This document shows, in pieces, positions 1 through 8,321 of a stretch of 51,678 nt of DNA. Every line of letters starts with the position of its first letter. The stretch's first letter is position 1. The notes below the pieces were generated by a model. It was not told the DNA's origin and did not search any database. It was given only the letters and a program-made list of their open reading frames with translations. Location of the stretch: assembly GCF_021647475.1 (NCBI RefSeq), contig NZ_JAKIUR010000017.1:1-51678 (forward strand), read 5' to 3'. The stretch is from Lutibacter sp. GTDB taxonomy: Bacteria > Bacteroidota > Bacteroidia > Flavobacteriales > Flavobacteriaceae. The translations under genes and the position numbers were made by a program.

Positions 1-97
1 GAACGCATTTGACAAGGTTTTATTCACCAAGATACTAAAAACTGGTCTTTTTTGAGCCCTATTTTGGTAATAAAAACAACTGAAAACACTATTAAAA

Positions 98-499
98 CTA
101 TCTTCTTGTAATAAAATAGGTTCGACTAAATAAATTAGAAGGTCCAACTGCAACTACTATATTTTTAGTTTTATAAGAATTTTTATTGGTTATCACAGTA
201 AAATTAGGATAAGCACCTTCAATTTTAAGTACTTTTTCTTTTTCAATTTGAATTATTTCAGGATAGTTTTCAGAAAGTTGCCCTAAACCAAATTTTAGAA
301 GGTCTTCACCTTTAGTCCCTTTTTTAAATCCTAACACATTATTTAATTCAGCATTTTGTAAAGCTGCACTTTTTTGGTGAGTAATAATTCCAACTTTTTT
401 CCCAATACCAAAAGGCTTGTCTAATGCAGAGCCTAAAATTAAAGCACTTGATAATCCAGCTGCGCTTCCTCCAATAATTAAAGTGTTGAATTCATTCAT
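98..499 (-). pseudogene. Truncated thioredoxin-reductase-like FAD/NAD(P)-dependent oxidoreductase
   Basis: The 133-residue product opens with a Rossmann FAD-binding motif (IIGGSAAGLSSALILGSA, residues 8-25) and keeps a later VVAVGPSN segment near residue 115, as in small pyridine nucleotide-disulphide oxidoreductases. From memory, flavobacterial relatives run to about 190-200 residues and carry a second conserved block after this VAVG segment. Here the frame stops soon after it with NLFSRTYFITRR. None of the three minus-strand frames beyond the stop resembles the missing block, so a 3' truncation by rearrangement is more likely than a single frameshift. It lies 13 bases after the MarC-family gene on the same strand, so the two were probably cotranscribed. 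The CxxC redox pair of true thioredoxin reductases is not visible. It could still be a functional short variant. Confidence 0.6.
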
Positions 500-512
500 A
501 ATGATTTAATAA

Positions 513-1094
513 TTAGTGAAATAATCCTTGTATGTTAGAGGTAAATAATTTTACGGCAATGGCTAATAATACTACCCCAAATATTTTTTGAATAATCTTA
601 ATTCCATTTTGTCCAATAAATTTTTCAATTTTTGAAGAGGTTTTCATCACAATATACATAAATATCACATTAATAATAATAGCAATAACTATGTTAATAG
701 GTTGATATTCAGCACGTAATGCTAAAATAGAAGTCAAACTTCCTGGTCCGGCAATTAGTGGAAAAGCTAAAGGAAATACTGAGGCCGTAATGGCATTGGT
801 ATCTTCTTCTTTATATAAAGTAATCCCTAAAATCATTTCTAAAGCTAAAAAAAACAAAATAAAAGAACCTGCCACTGCAAATGATTGAACATCAATACCT
901 ATTACGGTTAAAATACTTTTTCCTAAAAATAAAAATGTAATTAATATTAATCCTGCAATAATGGATGCTTTTCCAGATTCTATGTTTCCCACTTTTTTAC
1001 GCAATTCAATAATAATAGGAATATTACCCATTATATCAATCACCGCAAATAAAATCATGGTTGTACTAAAAATCTCTTTAAAATCTATTTTCAT
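513..1094 (-). CDS. MarC-family (UPF0056) integral membrane protein
   Basis: The 193-residue protein is almost entirely hydrophobic, with about six predicted membrane helices. It matches the MarC family in its overall pattern, including an early LFAVIDIMGNIPIIIEL segment and the family-typical FPLAFPLIAGPGSLTSIL stretch near residues 107-124. Length is normal for the family. The biochemical role of MarC proteins is not established; the old link to multiple antibiotic resistance was withdrawn, so no substrate is claimed. It is divergent from the DUF3109 gene and is followed on its own strand by the truncated oxidoreductase. The start ATG is preceded at some distance by a candidate Bacteroidota -7 box at 1137-1144. 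Confidence 0.9.
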   Translation of the reverse strand: MKIDFKEIFSTTMILFAVIDIMGNIPIIIELRKKVGNIESGKASIIAGLILITFLFLGKSILTVIGIDVQSFAVAGSFILFFLALEMILGITLYKEEDTNAITASVFPLAFPLIAGPGSLTSILALRAEYQPINIVIAIIINVIFMYIVMKTSSKIEKFIGQNGIKIIQKIFGVVLLAIAVKLFTSNIQGLFH

Positions 1095-1136
1095 GATATA
1101 TCAATTAAAAATAATAATTGGCGAAATTATACAATT

Positions 1137-1144
1137 CAAAGTTA
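1137..1144 (-). promoter_or_regulatory. Candidate -7 box of the MarC-family gene
   Basis: Read on the minus strand the bases are TAACTTTG, an exact match to the Bacteroidota -7 consensus TAnnTTTG. Transcription would start near 1130, about 36 bases before the start codon. No good -33 TTTG box was found at the usual distance, and such octamers are frequent in AT-rich DNA. Confidence 0.35.
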
Positions 1145-1176
1145 TATTAATACAAATGTAATGTAAAAAAATAGTT

Positions 1177-1184
1177 TATTTTTG
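1177..1184 (+). promoter_or_regulatory. Candidate -7 box of the DUF3109 gene, almost touching its start codon
   Basis: The bases TATTTTTG match TAnnTTTG exactly. Only four bases (caac) separate the box... the ATG begins at 1189, so transcription would begin at or next to the start codon and the messenger would have practically no leader. A -33 partner is not obvious. Confidence 0.4.
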
Positions 1185-1188
1185 CAAC

Positions 1189-1752
1189 ATGTTTCAATTA
1201 GGAAAAACCATAGTTTCAGAAGATATTATAGAAAAGGATTTTGTCTGTAATTTAAATGCTTGTAAAGGAAAATGTTGTATTGACGGTGAAGCAGGAGCAC
1301 CACTAGAAGAGGACGAACTTCAAATATTATTAGATATTTATCCAAAAATTAAACCGTTTTTACGAAAAGAAGGCATTGAGGCGATCGAAAATCAAGGGCT
1401 TTTTATAACTAATGAAGGAGAATATGAAACTACTTTAATTGATGACAAAGATTGTGCTTATGTAATTTTTGACAAAAATAACATTGCAAAATGTGGTATT
1501 GAAGAAGCGTATAATGCTGGAAAAATTAAATGGAAAAAACCTGTTTCTTGTCATTTATACCCTATTCGAATTATGGATTACAGCGAGTTTTCTGCTGTAA
1601 ATTATCACCATTGGCCAATTTGTGACGATGCTTGTGTTTTAGGAGCAGCATTACAAGTGCCAGTTTATAAATTTGTAAAGGAAGCACTGATTAGAAAATT
1701 TGGCAAAGATTGGTATGCTGAACTTGAAAAAGTGGCAGGAAATTATAAATAG
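1189..1752 (+). CDS. DUF3109 family cysteine-rich protein
   Basis: This 187-residue cytosolic protein has an N-terminal cysteine cluster (CNLNACKGKCC, residues 20-30), then CAYVIF and AKCGIEEAY near residues 85-110, and later SCHLYPIRIMDY and a CDDACVLGAAL block. The spacing resembles metal- or Fe-S-binding cysteine clusters of the YkgJ/DUF3109 type. Length and sequence fit DUF3109 (from memory). No function has been shown for the family. In other flavobacteria, as I recall, this gene often sits close to the ribonucleotide reductase genes; here nrdBA lie about 11 kb further on, after an accessory block. The start codon has a -7-like box immediately upstream. Confidence 0.85.
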   Translation: MFQLGKTIVSEDIIEKDFVCNLNACKGKCCIDGEAGAPLEEDELQILLDIYPKIKPFLRKEGIEAIENQGLFITNEGEYETTLIDDKDCAYVIFDKNNIAKCGIEEAYNAGKIKWKKPVSCHLYPIRIMDYSEFSAVNYHHWPICDDACVLGAALQVPVYKFVKEALIRKFGKDWYAELEKVAGNYK

Positions 1753-1845
1753 GTTAATAAAACAGTATATGTATCAATTGTTACAATTATTATAATGAAA
1801 GCTATTTTTTGTTTTTTAACTTTAGCGAAGATTATTTATTAAGCT

Positions 1846-3444
1846 ATGAATAAAAAAAACATTCTTATTTCAATATTATTTTTAGTGGTAACCATTGGCA
1901 GTTTTAGTCAAAATACCACATCAATAAACAAAGAAAACGAAAGTTTATTTGAAGCTTTAAAAGCACAGCCAAACAGCATTAAAAAAGTTGACAATTTAAT
2001 TAGTTTATACAAAAAAACACTTAAAGAAAAACACGTTAATAATGCTATTATTAATGAAGCTTTAAAAATTTCTGAAAAAATATATTATTTAGATGGTTTA
2101 GCAGAATGTTATAATAGAAAAGGATTATATGCTAGAAGACATTTTGATTATAGTAACTCTTTAACTTTTCATAAAAGAGCATTAAACTATTTAAATAAGA
2201 CTACAGATACTTTATTGAAAATCAAGTGTTTAAATAATTTAGGAGTTACTTTTCATAAACTTAATTTAGAAAAAGAGTCCTTTGAATATTATTTTAAGGC
2301 ATTAAAATTAGCTGAAAAAATTAATCATAATAGAAGCATAACTATTGCACTTAGTGGAATAGGAAATGTATTTATTGACACTAAAGAATATGATAAAGCC
2401 TTGTATTATTTTAAGCGAGTTTACGCTTTAGATAAAAAAGGAAAAAGAATAAAAGGACAAGAATATAGTTTATCAAATTTAGGTGAAGTGTTTTTGTATA
2501 AAAAGGAATATGACTCAGCATATTATTACCTTAATAAAGCATTAATTTTAACAAAGGCCAATAATCATAAAAAAAGTGAAGCTATTAGAGATAATTTACT
2601 AGGATTACTTTTTCAAAAAAAAGGAGATTACAAACAATCTACAGTTTATTACAAAAAGGCAATACCGCTATTTACAGCATCTAATAATATTAGATATTTA
2701 AGTAATACATTAATAAATATTGGTAAAAATCAATTATATACAGGTAAACACAAGGAGTCTTTTGACAATATAATTTTAGGGTTAGAAAATGCAAAAGCAA
2801 TAAAATCTAAAGAAAACATTGCCTTAGGTTACAACGCATTAGTAGATTATTATACTAAAGTAAATAATTATAAAAAAGCTTTAAATGCATATAAAAAAAC
2901 TACTTTATTTCAAGATAGTATTGTAAATGAAGCCTCTCAAAAAAGTATTATAAGTACCCAAATTGAATACGATACCGCTAAAAAAGATAAGAAAATAGAA
3001 GAATTAGCAAAAAATATTGAAGTAAATCAAAAAAAGGCAAAAACCAATTTTAAAAGAATTATTTATATTTCTGCAGTTAGTATTTTGGTAATTTTAACCC
3101 TGTCAATTTTACTGTTTTTATACCGAAAAAATTCTGATTTAGAATTAGAAAATAAAAACTCAGAAATACAAAACTATATTCATCAAATTAAAAAATTAAA
3201 AGATACTGCAAATAATAATACAATTATTAAAAAAGAAAATTTAACTGAAAAGTTTGATGAATTTGGACTTTCCAAACGAGAAACAGAAGTCTTTAACTTT
3301 ATTTCAAAAGGTTTTTCTAACGATGAAATTGCTGAGAAAATGTTTGTTTCTAAAAACACAGTAAAAACACATATCAAAAATATCTACGCCAAATTAGATG
3401 TTAAAAATAGAATTCAAGCTATTAAAAAAATAACCGACATTTAA
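1846..3444 (+). CDS. Membrane-anchored TPR regulator with C-terminal LuxR-type HTH
   Basis: The 532-residue protein begins with a signal-like hydrophobic segment (ISILFLVVTIGSFSQ). Residues of about 60-370 are helical TPR repeats, recognisable by A/G-Y-...-A...-A-L spacing such as YDKALYYFKRVYALD. A single membrane helix follows at about 403-426 (IIYISAVSILVILTLSILLF), then a short coiled coil. The C-terminus (about 475-530) is a GerE/LuxR helix-turn-helix with LSKRETEVFNFISKGFS and NTVKTHIKNIYAKLDV. The likely topology is TPR sensor in the periplasm and DNA-binding domain in the cytosol, so one polypeptide both senses and acts. It is the first gene of a same-strand block of exported proteins, which are its natural candidate targets. 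The ligand is unknown. Confidence 0.88.
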   Translation: MNKKNILISILFLVVTIGSFSQNTTSINKENESLFEALKAQPNSIKKVDNLISLYKKTLKEKHVNNAIINEALKISEKIYYLDGLAECYNRKGLYARRHFDYSNSLTFHKRALNYLNKTTDTLLKIKCLNNLGVTFHKLNLEKESFEYYFKALKLAEKINHNRSITIALSGIGNVFIDTKEYDKALYYFKRVYALDKKGKRIKGQEYSLSNLGEVFLYKKEYDSAYYYLNKALILTKANNHKKSEAIRDNLLGLLFQKKGDYKQSTVYYKKAIPLFTASNNIRYLSNTLINIGKNQLYTGKHKESFDNIILGLENAKAIKSKENIALGYNALVDYYTKVNNYKKALNAYKKTTLFQDSIVNEASQKSIISTQIEYDTAKKDKKIEELAKNIEVNQKKAKTNFKRIIYISAVSILVILTLSILLFLYRKNSDLELENKNSEIQNYIHQIKKLKDTANNNTIIKKENLTEKFDEFGLSKRETEVFNFISKGFSNDEIAEKMFVSKNTVKTHIKNIYAKLDVKNRIQAIKKITDI

Positions 3445-3503
3445 TAAATAAATACGCGTTATTCTACTTAAAGCCTAATTATCAACATTCTTTATCCTAT
3501 AAA

Positions 3504-3519
3504 TCACCCTTTTGGGTGA
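3504..3519 (+). repeat. Short perfect hairpin TCACCC-TTTT-GGGTGA
   Basis: A six-base-pair stem with a TTTT loop lies 60 bases after the regulator's stop codon and 100 bases before the OmpA-family gene. A T-rich run (acttttttatg) follows a little further on. It may be a weak terminator or a protein-binding dyad between regulator and structural genes. Confidence 0.4.
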
Positions 3520-3619
3520 ATAGAATCATACTTTTTTATGAAGTAATTTTTTGTTTTTGAACATAATTTAGCATAAAAATTAAACCACAATAAAAGCTAA
3601 AATTTTAAAAATAAAAATT

Positions 3620-5374
3620 ATGAAAAAACATCAGTTTAAAACTACCATCCTTTTTAAATTATTGCTTGTCTTTAGCGTATTATTTATGCTGCCTCAACAA
3701 ACAGAAGCACAATTTTTTAAAAAATTAGTAAAACATGCTAAAGAAAAAATTAATAAAGAAGCTGAACGAAGATCAGAAAATAGAGTAGATAAAACCATTG
3801 ATAAAAAATTCGATAAAGCAGAAGACAAATTAGATGGGAAAAAAACACAAAAAGACAATAAAGGGGGAAATAGCAATACAAATGAAAAAGCTAACGGAAA
3901 TTCTTCTTCAAGTGAGGAGAATAATTCAAAAGAAACCAAAGCAAAATCAAACAAGCCTACCGTAGTGTGGAGCAAGTTTGATTTTGTTCCCGGCGATACC
4001 GTTATTTTTGAAGATGGCCCAAGTGCCGATGAAGAGAATGGTGAATTCCCAAGCCGATGGGATTTATATGCTGGTTCTGCTGAAATAGCCAATGTTAACG
4101 GAAAAAATATTATTATGTTTATTGATAGAGGTGGCGAAATAGTGCCCTATTTAAAAAATTCAAACGAAGATTACTTGCCTGAAATATTTACCATAGAATT
4201 TGATGTATGGTTTGAAAAAGGACAAACCACTGCCAATAGGTTTTTTATAGCTTTCCGAGATAAAAAAAATCAAAGAGGCAAAGGTTTAGGAGGAAATTTC
4301 ACGGTTTATCCAAATGGAATTGAATTTAAAGAAACAGACAAAAGGTATCCTGGAACTGAAAATCTAGGATGGAGTAATGAACCTGTTGGAAAATGGCGAC
4401 ATATTTCTATTGCTTATACTAAGGGTAAGTTTAAAGCTTATATGGATGACACTCGATTAATCAACATTCCCCATCTAGAAGGGAATCCTTGGGGATTTAC
4501 TATAAAATCACAGAAAGGGAATCAATACTTAAGAAATTTTCGCATAGCCAAAGGTGGTGTAAAATACTACGATCGAGTTCTTACTGACGGTAAAATTATT
4601 GTGAATGGAATTAAATTCGATGTAAATAAAGCAACATTAAAACCTGAAAGTATGGGACCAATCAATAAAATTTATCAATTGATGGTCAAAAATCCTGAAC
4701 TTAATTTTAGTGTAGAAGGGCATACCGATAGTGATGGTGGAGACGAAACTAATATGACTTTATCTAAAGCAAGAGGTAAAACAGTTATGGATAAATTAAT
4801 AAATATGGGTATTGCTAGTAATAGATTAAAATCTAATGGTTTTGGAGAAAGCAAGCCTATAGATAACAATAGTACCCCAGAAGGAAAAGCGAATAACCGT
4901 AGAGTTGAATTTGTAAAATTTGAAGGAAGTTCTTCAACAAATAGTAATAATAGCGGTAACAATACAGGATTAACCTTTAATCAACTTGATAAAAAAACCA
5001 TTGGAGCTAAGTTAGAATCGCTTCCTGAAAGTATAAATATTCCTATTTCAAATAATTCGGGTATTGTAAATGGAAAAGGAACCATTATTTTGTATGCAAC
5101 TTCCGATGGAAATTTAGGAAAAATGAAAATTTTAGATGTTGATAAAAATGATAATCATAAACTAACTATTAAGTATGTAACCTACAATTATAACGGTTCT
5201 GTGCATAGTCAATCCAATCATTTAGAAATTCAAGGAACTTATACGTGCGATTTGGATAAAGGTAAATCTGAAAATGTAATTTATTCTGAAAGAGATTTTA
5301 ATTTAGGAATTCAGGACAGTAAAACAGCAACCCTATATCCAGGGGAAACAGCAATTTTAAAAATTTTAAAATAA
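3620..5374 (+). CDS. Exported LamG-like/OmpA-family surface protein with an extra C-terminal domain
   Basis: The 584-residue protein has a signal peptide (cleavage likely after QTEAQ, about residue 31). A strongly charged Lys/Glu-rich helical stretch follows (32-80), then a Ser/Asn-rich linker (80-111). Residues 112-320 look like a beta-jelly-roll of the concanavalin/LamG kind (FTIEFDVWFEKGQ, GKWRHISIAYTKGKFKAYMD). Residues 323-434 are an OmpA C-terminal peptidoglycan-binding domain with FSVEGHTDSDGGDETNMTLS, a Lys-Ala-Arg (SKARG) and NNRRVEF. A second Asn/Ser linker leads to a last domain (452-584) that resembles the end of the exported protein at 9177-10280. It probably bridges peptidoglycan and outer membrane or surface. 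The next gene starts 9 bases later. Confidence 0.85.
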   Translation: MKKHQFKTTILFKLLLVFSVLFMLPQQTEAQFFKKLVKHAKEKINKEAERRSENRVDKTIDKKFDKAEDKLDGKKTQKDNKGGNSNTNEKANGNSSSSEENNSKETKAKSNKPTVVWSKFDFVPGDTVIFEDGPSADEENGEFPSRWDLYAGSAEIANVNGKNIIMFIDRGGEIVPYLKNSNEDYLPEIFTIEFDVWFEKGQTTANRFFIAFRDKKNQRGKGLGGNFTVYPNGIEFKETDKRYPGTENLGWSNEPVGKWRHISIAYTKGKFKAYMDDTRLINIPHLEGNPWGFTIKSQKGNQYLRNFRIAKGGVKYYDRVLTDGKIIVNGIKFDVNKATLKPESMGPINKIYQLMVKNPELNFSVEGHTDSDGGDETNMTLSKARGKTVMDKLINMGIASNRLKSNGFGESKPIDNNSTPEGKANNRRVEFVKFEGSSSTNSNNSGNNTGLTFNQLDKKTIGAKLESLPESINIPISNNSGIVNGKGTIILYATSDGNLGKMKILDVDKNDNHKLTIKYVTYNYNGSVHSQSNHLEIQGTYTCDLDKGKSENVIYSERDFNLGIQDSKTATLYPGETAILKILK

Positions 5375-5383
5375 AAAAATATT

Positions 5384-6586
5384 ATGAAAAAAATAATTTT
5401 TATGCTAATAACTATTTTTAGTGTTAGCCAAATTACGGGTCAAGAAGAAATTACAAGGAATTTAGATAAATTAAGGCAAAAGGTACATTATGCGAACCTT
5501 GAAGACAATCTTTTGGAGGTTTTGGATCTTAATATTAATGATTTTGAGGAAGATAATGATGTTACTTATGAGGAGGGGTTTGAACTAACGAATGAAGAAG
5601 ACATATTAGACATGTTTAGTGACATTATTGAAGCTAGAGAAGAAAGAGAAATATCAAGTGACATTTGGGACAATTTAAATGTTGGTGTTCTTTTTAGAGG
5701 AAGTGTGAACGTTGATGGTAGTATTAATATTGAAGGATATATAGGTAATATTAATATGCCAGGTGGTGGTAGTGACTATGATTTGGATATTGGTTCAGGT
5801 TACGGGAGAAGGGGAAATAGTTCATATGCAGGAAGTGGTTATGGTCAAAATAAAGGAAGTGGTGTCGGTGATGTTGACCGTGATAACCCATTGGGTAATA
5901 ATGGAAACGATGGTTTTAGAGGGGTGCCTGGGCAAGGGCATAGTTCTGCTGGTGGTAATTCATGGGATGTAGAATCTTCTCATTTTTCTCAGAAACATTC
6001 TGATAGTAATGGTACTACTTCATTTTATCATAATACATCATCTGTGAGTAGTGATAGTGGATACCATTCTGAAACTGATACACAACATGTCGGTAACTCA
6101 GATGGGAGTTCTGTAACTAGAACACATGTTTCTCAAACACAGCCAGATGGTAGTAACGCAACTTGTGATAAAACAACTACTAAAGATGCAGATGGTAATA
6201 CAAAGACAACAATTACAGTGACTAAAACAGATGCTGATGGGAATGTAACTAGTGAAAAAACTATTGAAAAAGACAGCTATGAAAATCCTATGGATGAAGA
6301 AAATGGAGGGAATGCACCTCCAGGTCCAATAGAAATACAAATGGCTGTATATAGAGCTGTTACTTTAAATTCTTTGGCTGGAGGAAACATTGGAGATGCA
6401 AATGACCCAAGAAGTGAATTAAACCAAAATTCAGATGGTAATGTTAATATTAATGATGGGTCTAAACTAGGTAATTTTAAAGCAAAAACAACAGGTGGTA
6501 AATTGAAAACTACCAACCGAAAAACGAATCTGATCAATCCAGGTCTAATAAATAAGAAGGAAGTAAATAAAACTATAAAAAATTAG
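5384..6586 (+). CDS. Exported Gly/Ser/Asn-rich low-complexity protein
   Basis: No family was recognised. The 400-residue product has a clear signal peptide (IIFMLITIFSVSQITGQ). An acidic, leucine-spaced segment follows (about 20-100), then VNVDGSINIEGYIGNINMPG, a Gly/Ser/Asn/Asp-rich region (125-245), and two imperfect units built on DADGNTKTTITVTKT and DADGNVTSEKTIEK (about 260-300). The C-terminus is basic (KTNLINPGLINKKEVNKTIK). The single cysteine after the signal peptide lies near residue 255. Composition differs from the neighbours: many Gly codons and few A-runs. It starts 9 bases after the OmpA-family gene, so the two are surely cotranscribed. A structural, fibre or adhesin-like role is possible but is only inference. 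Confidence 0.75.
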   Translation: MKKIIFMLITIFSVSQITGQEEITRNLDKLRQKVHYANLEDNLLEVLDLNINDFEEDNDVTYEEGFELTNEEDILDMFSDIIEAREEREISSDIWDNLNVGVLFRGSVNVDGSINIEGYIGNINMPGGGSDYDLDIGSGYGRRGNSSYAGSGYGQNKGSGVGDVDRDNPLGNNGNDGFRGVPGQGHSSAGGNSWDVESSHFSQKHSDSNGTTSFYHNTSSVSSDSGYHSETDTQHVGNSDGSSVTRTHVSQTQPDGSNATCDKTTTKDADGNTKTTITVTKTDADGNVTSEKTIEKDSYENPMDEENGGNAPPGPIEIQMAVYRAVTLNSLAGGNIGDANDPRSELNQNSDGNVNINDGSKLGNFKAKTTGGKLKTTNRKTNLINPGLINKKEVNKTIKN

Positions 6587-6667
6587 CTATTAAAAACAAT
6601 AAAGAAACAAAAACAATGTCTCTTTAAGTGAACGTAATTAGTCAAGTGTTTTATGATACAATGTAGG

Positions 6668-6720
6668 GAGAGTACATAGACCATTAGTTGTAGCTTCAAT
6701 TGTACTCTCTCTAGCCTTTT
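6668..6720 (+). terminator. Candidate long-loop terminator after the Gly-rich gene
   Basis: GAGAGTACA (6668-6676) pairs perfectly with TGTACTCTC (6701-6709) around a 24-base loop. A cctttttaaaa stretch follows. It divides the OmpA/Gly-rich gene pair from the next genes. The loop is long for an intrinsic terminator, so a regulatory hairpin is the alternative. Confidence 0.45.
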
Positions 6721-6768
6721 TAAAAAATTAAAAGTTAGAATCAATAATAATCTATTTAATTCTTTACA

Positions 6769-8292
6769 ATGAAAAAAAAATATCTATTACTTATCGCACT
6801 TATCACCTGTGTTGGGTTTCTAAACGCCCAAAAAGCGGATTTAAATGGAGTTTGGAAATTGACTGAATCAATTCAGTATGGCGACCAAACAAGAACTTAT
6901 GTTTCCTACTTAACTTTTAAAGATAGCGGAGTAATTGAATTTGCGGGACGGGATGTAGGAACCTGGTTAAAAAATGAATCGGAAAATACGCTCACTATTA
7001 AATGTGACCAATTTCAGGCAATTGATGGTGTCAATAAAATAGAAACTTTGGATGAAAAGGAATTAAAACTACTGAATTCTAAAGATGAAACTACTATTCT
7101 CCAAAGAATAGGCCTTCCTAAAGGCAAAGAACTCAACAACAAATTTACTGGAGAATGGTTGTTAGAAAAACAGGAAAAGGATGGGAAAACTGATTTTGTA
7201 GGTGTGATAATGGATTTAAATAGCAATGGAATTTTCTATACTCAGGGATTTATATTTGGAACATGGGACTATAATAATACCACCAAAGCAATATTTTTTG
7301 ATACTAAAAAACTTAATGGGGAATATTCCATTCTAGAATCTAATAAAACAAGCTTCATTCTAGATGTTAAAAGCGCTAAAACGTATTTTTCAAAAATTGA
7401 CCACGAAAAAATTGCAAAAGAAAATGGTGCATCTGGCCTCATTGGAACTTGGAGACTTAGCGATGAAGAAAATCCGGATGCAGTACATATATTAAAATTT
7501 AATGCTCCTGACAAGTTTGTTTATGTTGAAAAGACTGAATATTCTACAAGTACATCTAACGGAATGTGGCTATTCAATAAAAGTGAAAAAACAGTAATAC
7601 TATTAGGTCGCTTAGAGAAATTAAGTGGTTTAAATAAAGTAATAGCGATTACCAACAATCAAATTTCATTAGAAAACAACGGTACTATTTATTCATTTAA
7701 AAAAGAAGCACAACAAGTAGTTAAAATTGAGCATCTCACTTTTACACAAGATGACTTCTATACCAAAGCTAAAGATGGAGAAGAAAGTGAATTTAAATAC
7801 TCCGATGATGAACAAAAATTACCGTGGAAAGACCCAATGAAAATGATGATGACTTTAGTAAATGTAAAACATTTGGTTTATAACTATGCAACTTTAATTC
7901 AAGCAGTTGATGTTTTTGAAAACGAAACACTTACTGCCGATGTAAACTCAAATCCTCAGGAACAACAGCTTAGTATCGATTTTATTTTCAATGGATACGA
8001 CCGTTACAACCTACCTGAAGATGCAGGGCTACCTCCAAATGAATTTGATGCATACAACAAGTTATATCCTGAAGAAGATAACTCTTTTAGAGTTGTTGGT
8101 TCAGAAAAAATCACCACTCCAGCTGGTACTTTTAATTGTACCGTTATTGAAGCGGTGGATGGTTTTGATCGTAGTAAAAAACTTTGGATGATAAATGACA
8201 AACCCGGGATTTACGCAAAAATTATTGACGAAAATAGAGCCAAAAATTACGGTTATTACCACATCTATGAACTACAAGAAATTAAAGAGTAA
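6769..8292 (+). CDS. Exported protein with three lipocalin-like repeats and a TapB/DUF3108-like C-terminus
   Basis: The 507-residue protein has a signal peptide ending at about residue 20 (VGFLNAQ). Three units with the same pattern follow: LNGVWKL...LTFKDSG...GTWLKN (from 25), FTGEWLL...MDLNSNG...GTWDYN (from 126) and LIGTWRL...LKFNAPD...GMWLFN (from 223). Each has the G-x-W start and inner G-T/M-W turn of small lipocalin-like beta-barrels. The C-terminal part (about 335-507) contains TTPAGTFNCTVIEA and KLWMINDKPGIYAKI, the pattern of TapB/DUF3108-type domains as I know them. The domain names are inference from pattern, not a search. The protein may bind a hydrophobic ligand or serve envelope assembly. 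The next gene follows after 29 bases. Confidence 0.75.
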   Translation: MKKKYLLLIALITCVGFLNAQKADLNGVWKLTESIQYGDQTRTYVSYLTFKDSGVIEFAGRDVGTWLKNESENTLTIKCDQFQAIDGVNKIETLDEKELKLLNSKDETTILQRIGLPKGKELNNKFTGEWLLEKQEKDGKTDFVGVIMDLNSNGIFYTQGFIFGTWDYNNTTKAIFFDTKKLNGEYSILESNKTSFILDVKSAKTYFSKIDHEKIAKENGASGLIGTWRLSDEENPDAVHILKFNAPDKFVYVEKTEYSTSTSNGMWLFNKSEKTVILLGRLEKLSGLNKVIAITNNQISLENNGTIYSFKKEAQQVVKIEHLTFTQDDFYTKAKDGEESEFKYSDDEQKLPWKDPMKMMMTLVNVKHLVYNYATLIQAVDVFENETLTADVNSNPQEQQLSIDFIFNGYDRYNLPEDAGLPPNEFDAYNKLYPEEDNSFRVVGSEKITTPAGTFNCTVIEAVDGFDRSKKLWMINDKPGIYAKIIDENRAKNYGYYHIYELQEIKE

Positions 8293-8321
8293 AAAACAAT
8301 AAAAACATAAAAATAAATATC

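Noticed and set aside
3694..4962. Minus-strand frames of 132 and 95 residues inside the OmpA-family gene
   Set aside because: They lie opposite a clear domain-bearing gene and have leucine/serine-rich shadow composition.
5763..5972. 69-residue plus-strand frame inside the Gly-rich gene
   Set aside because: Frame-shifted shadow (MVVVTMIWILVQVTG) of the glycine-rich region, without its own start signals.
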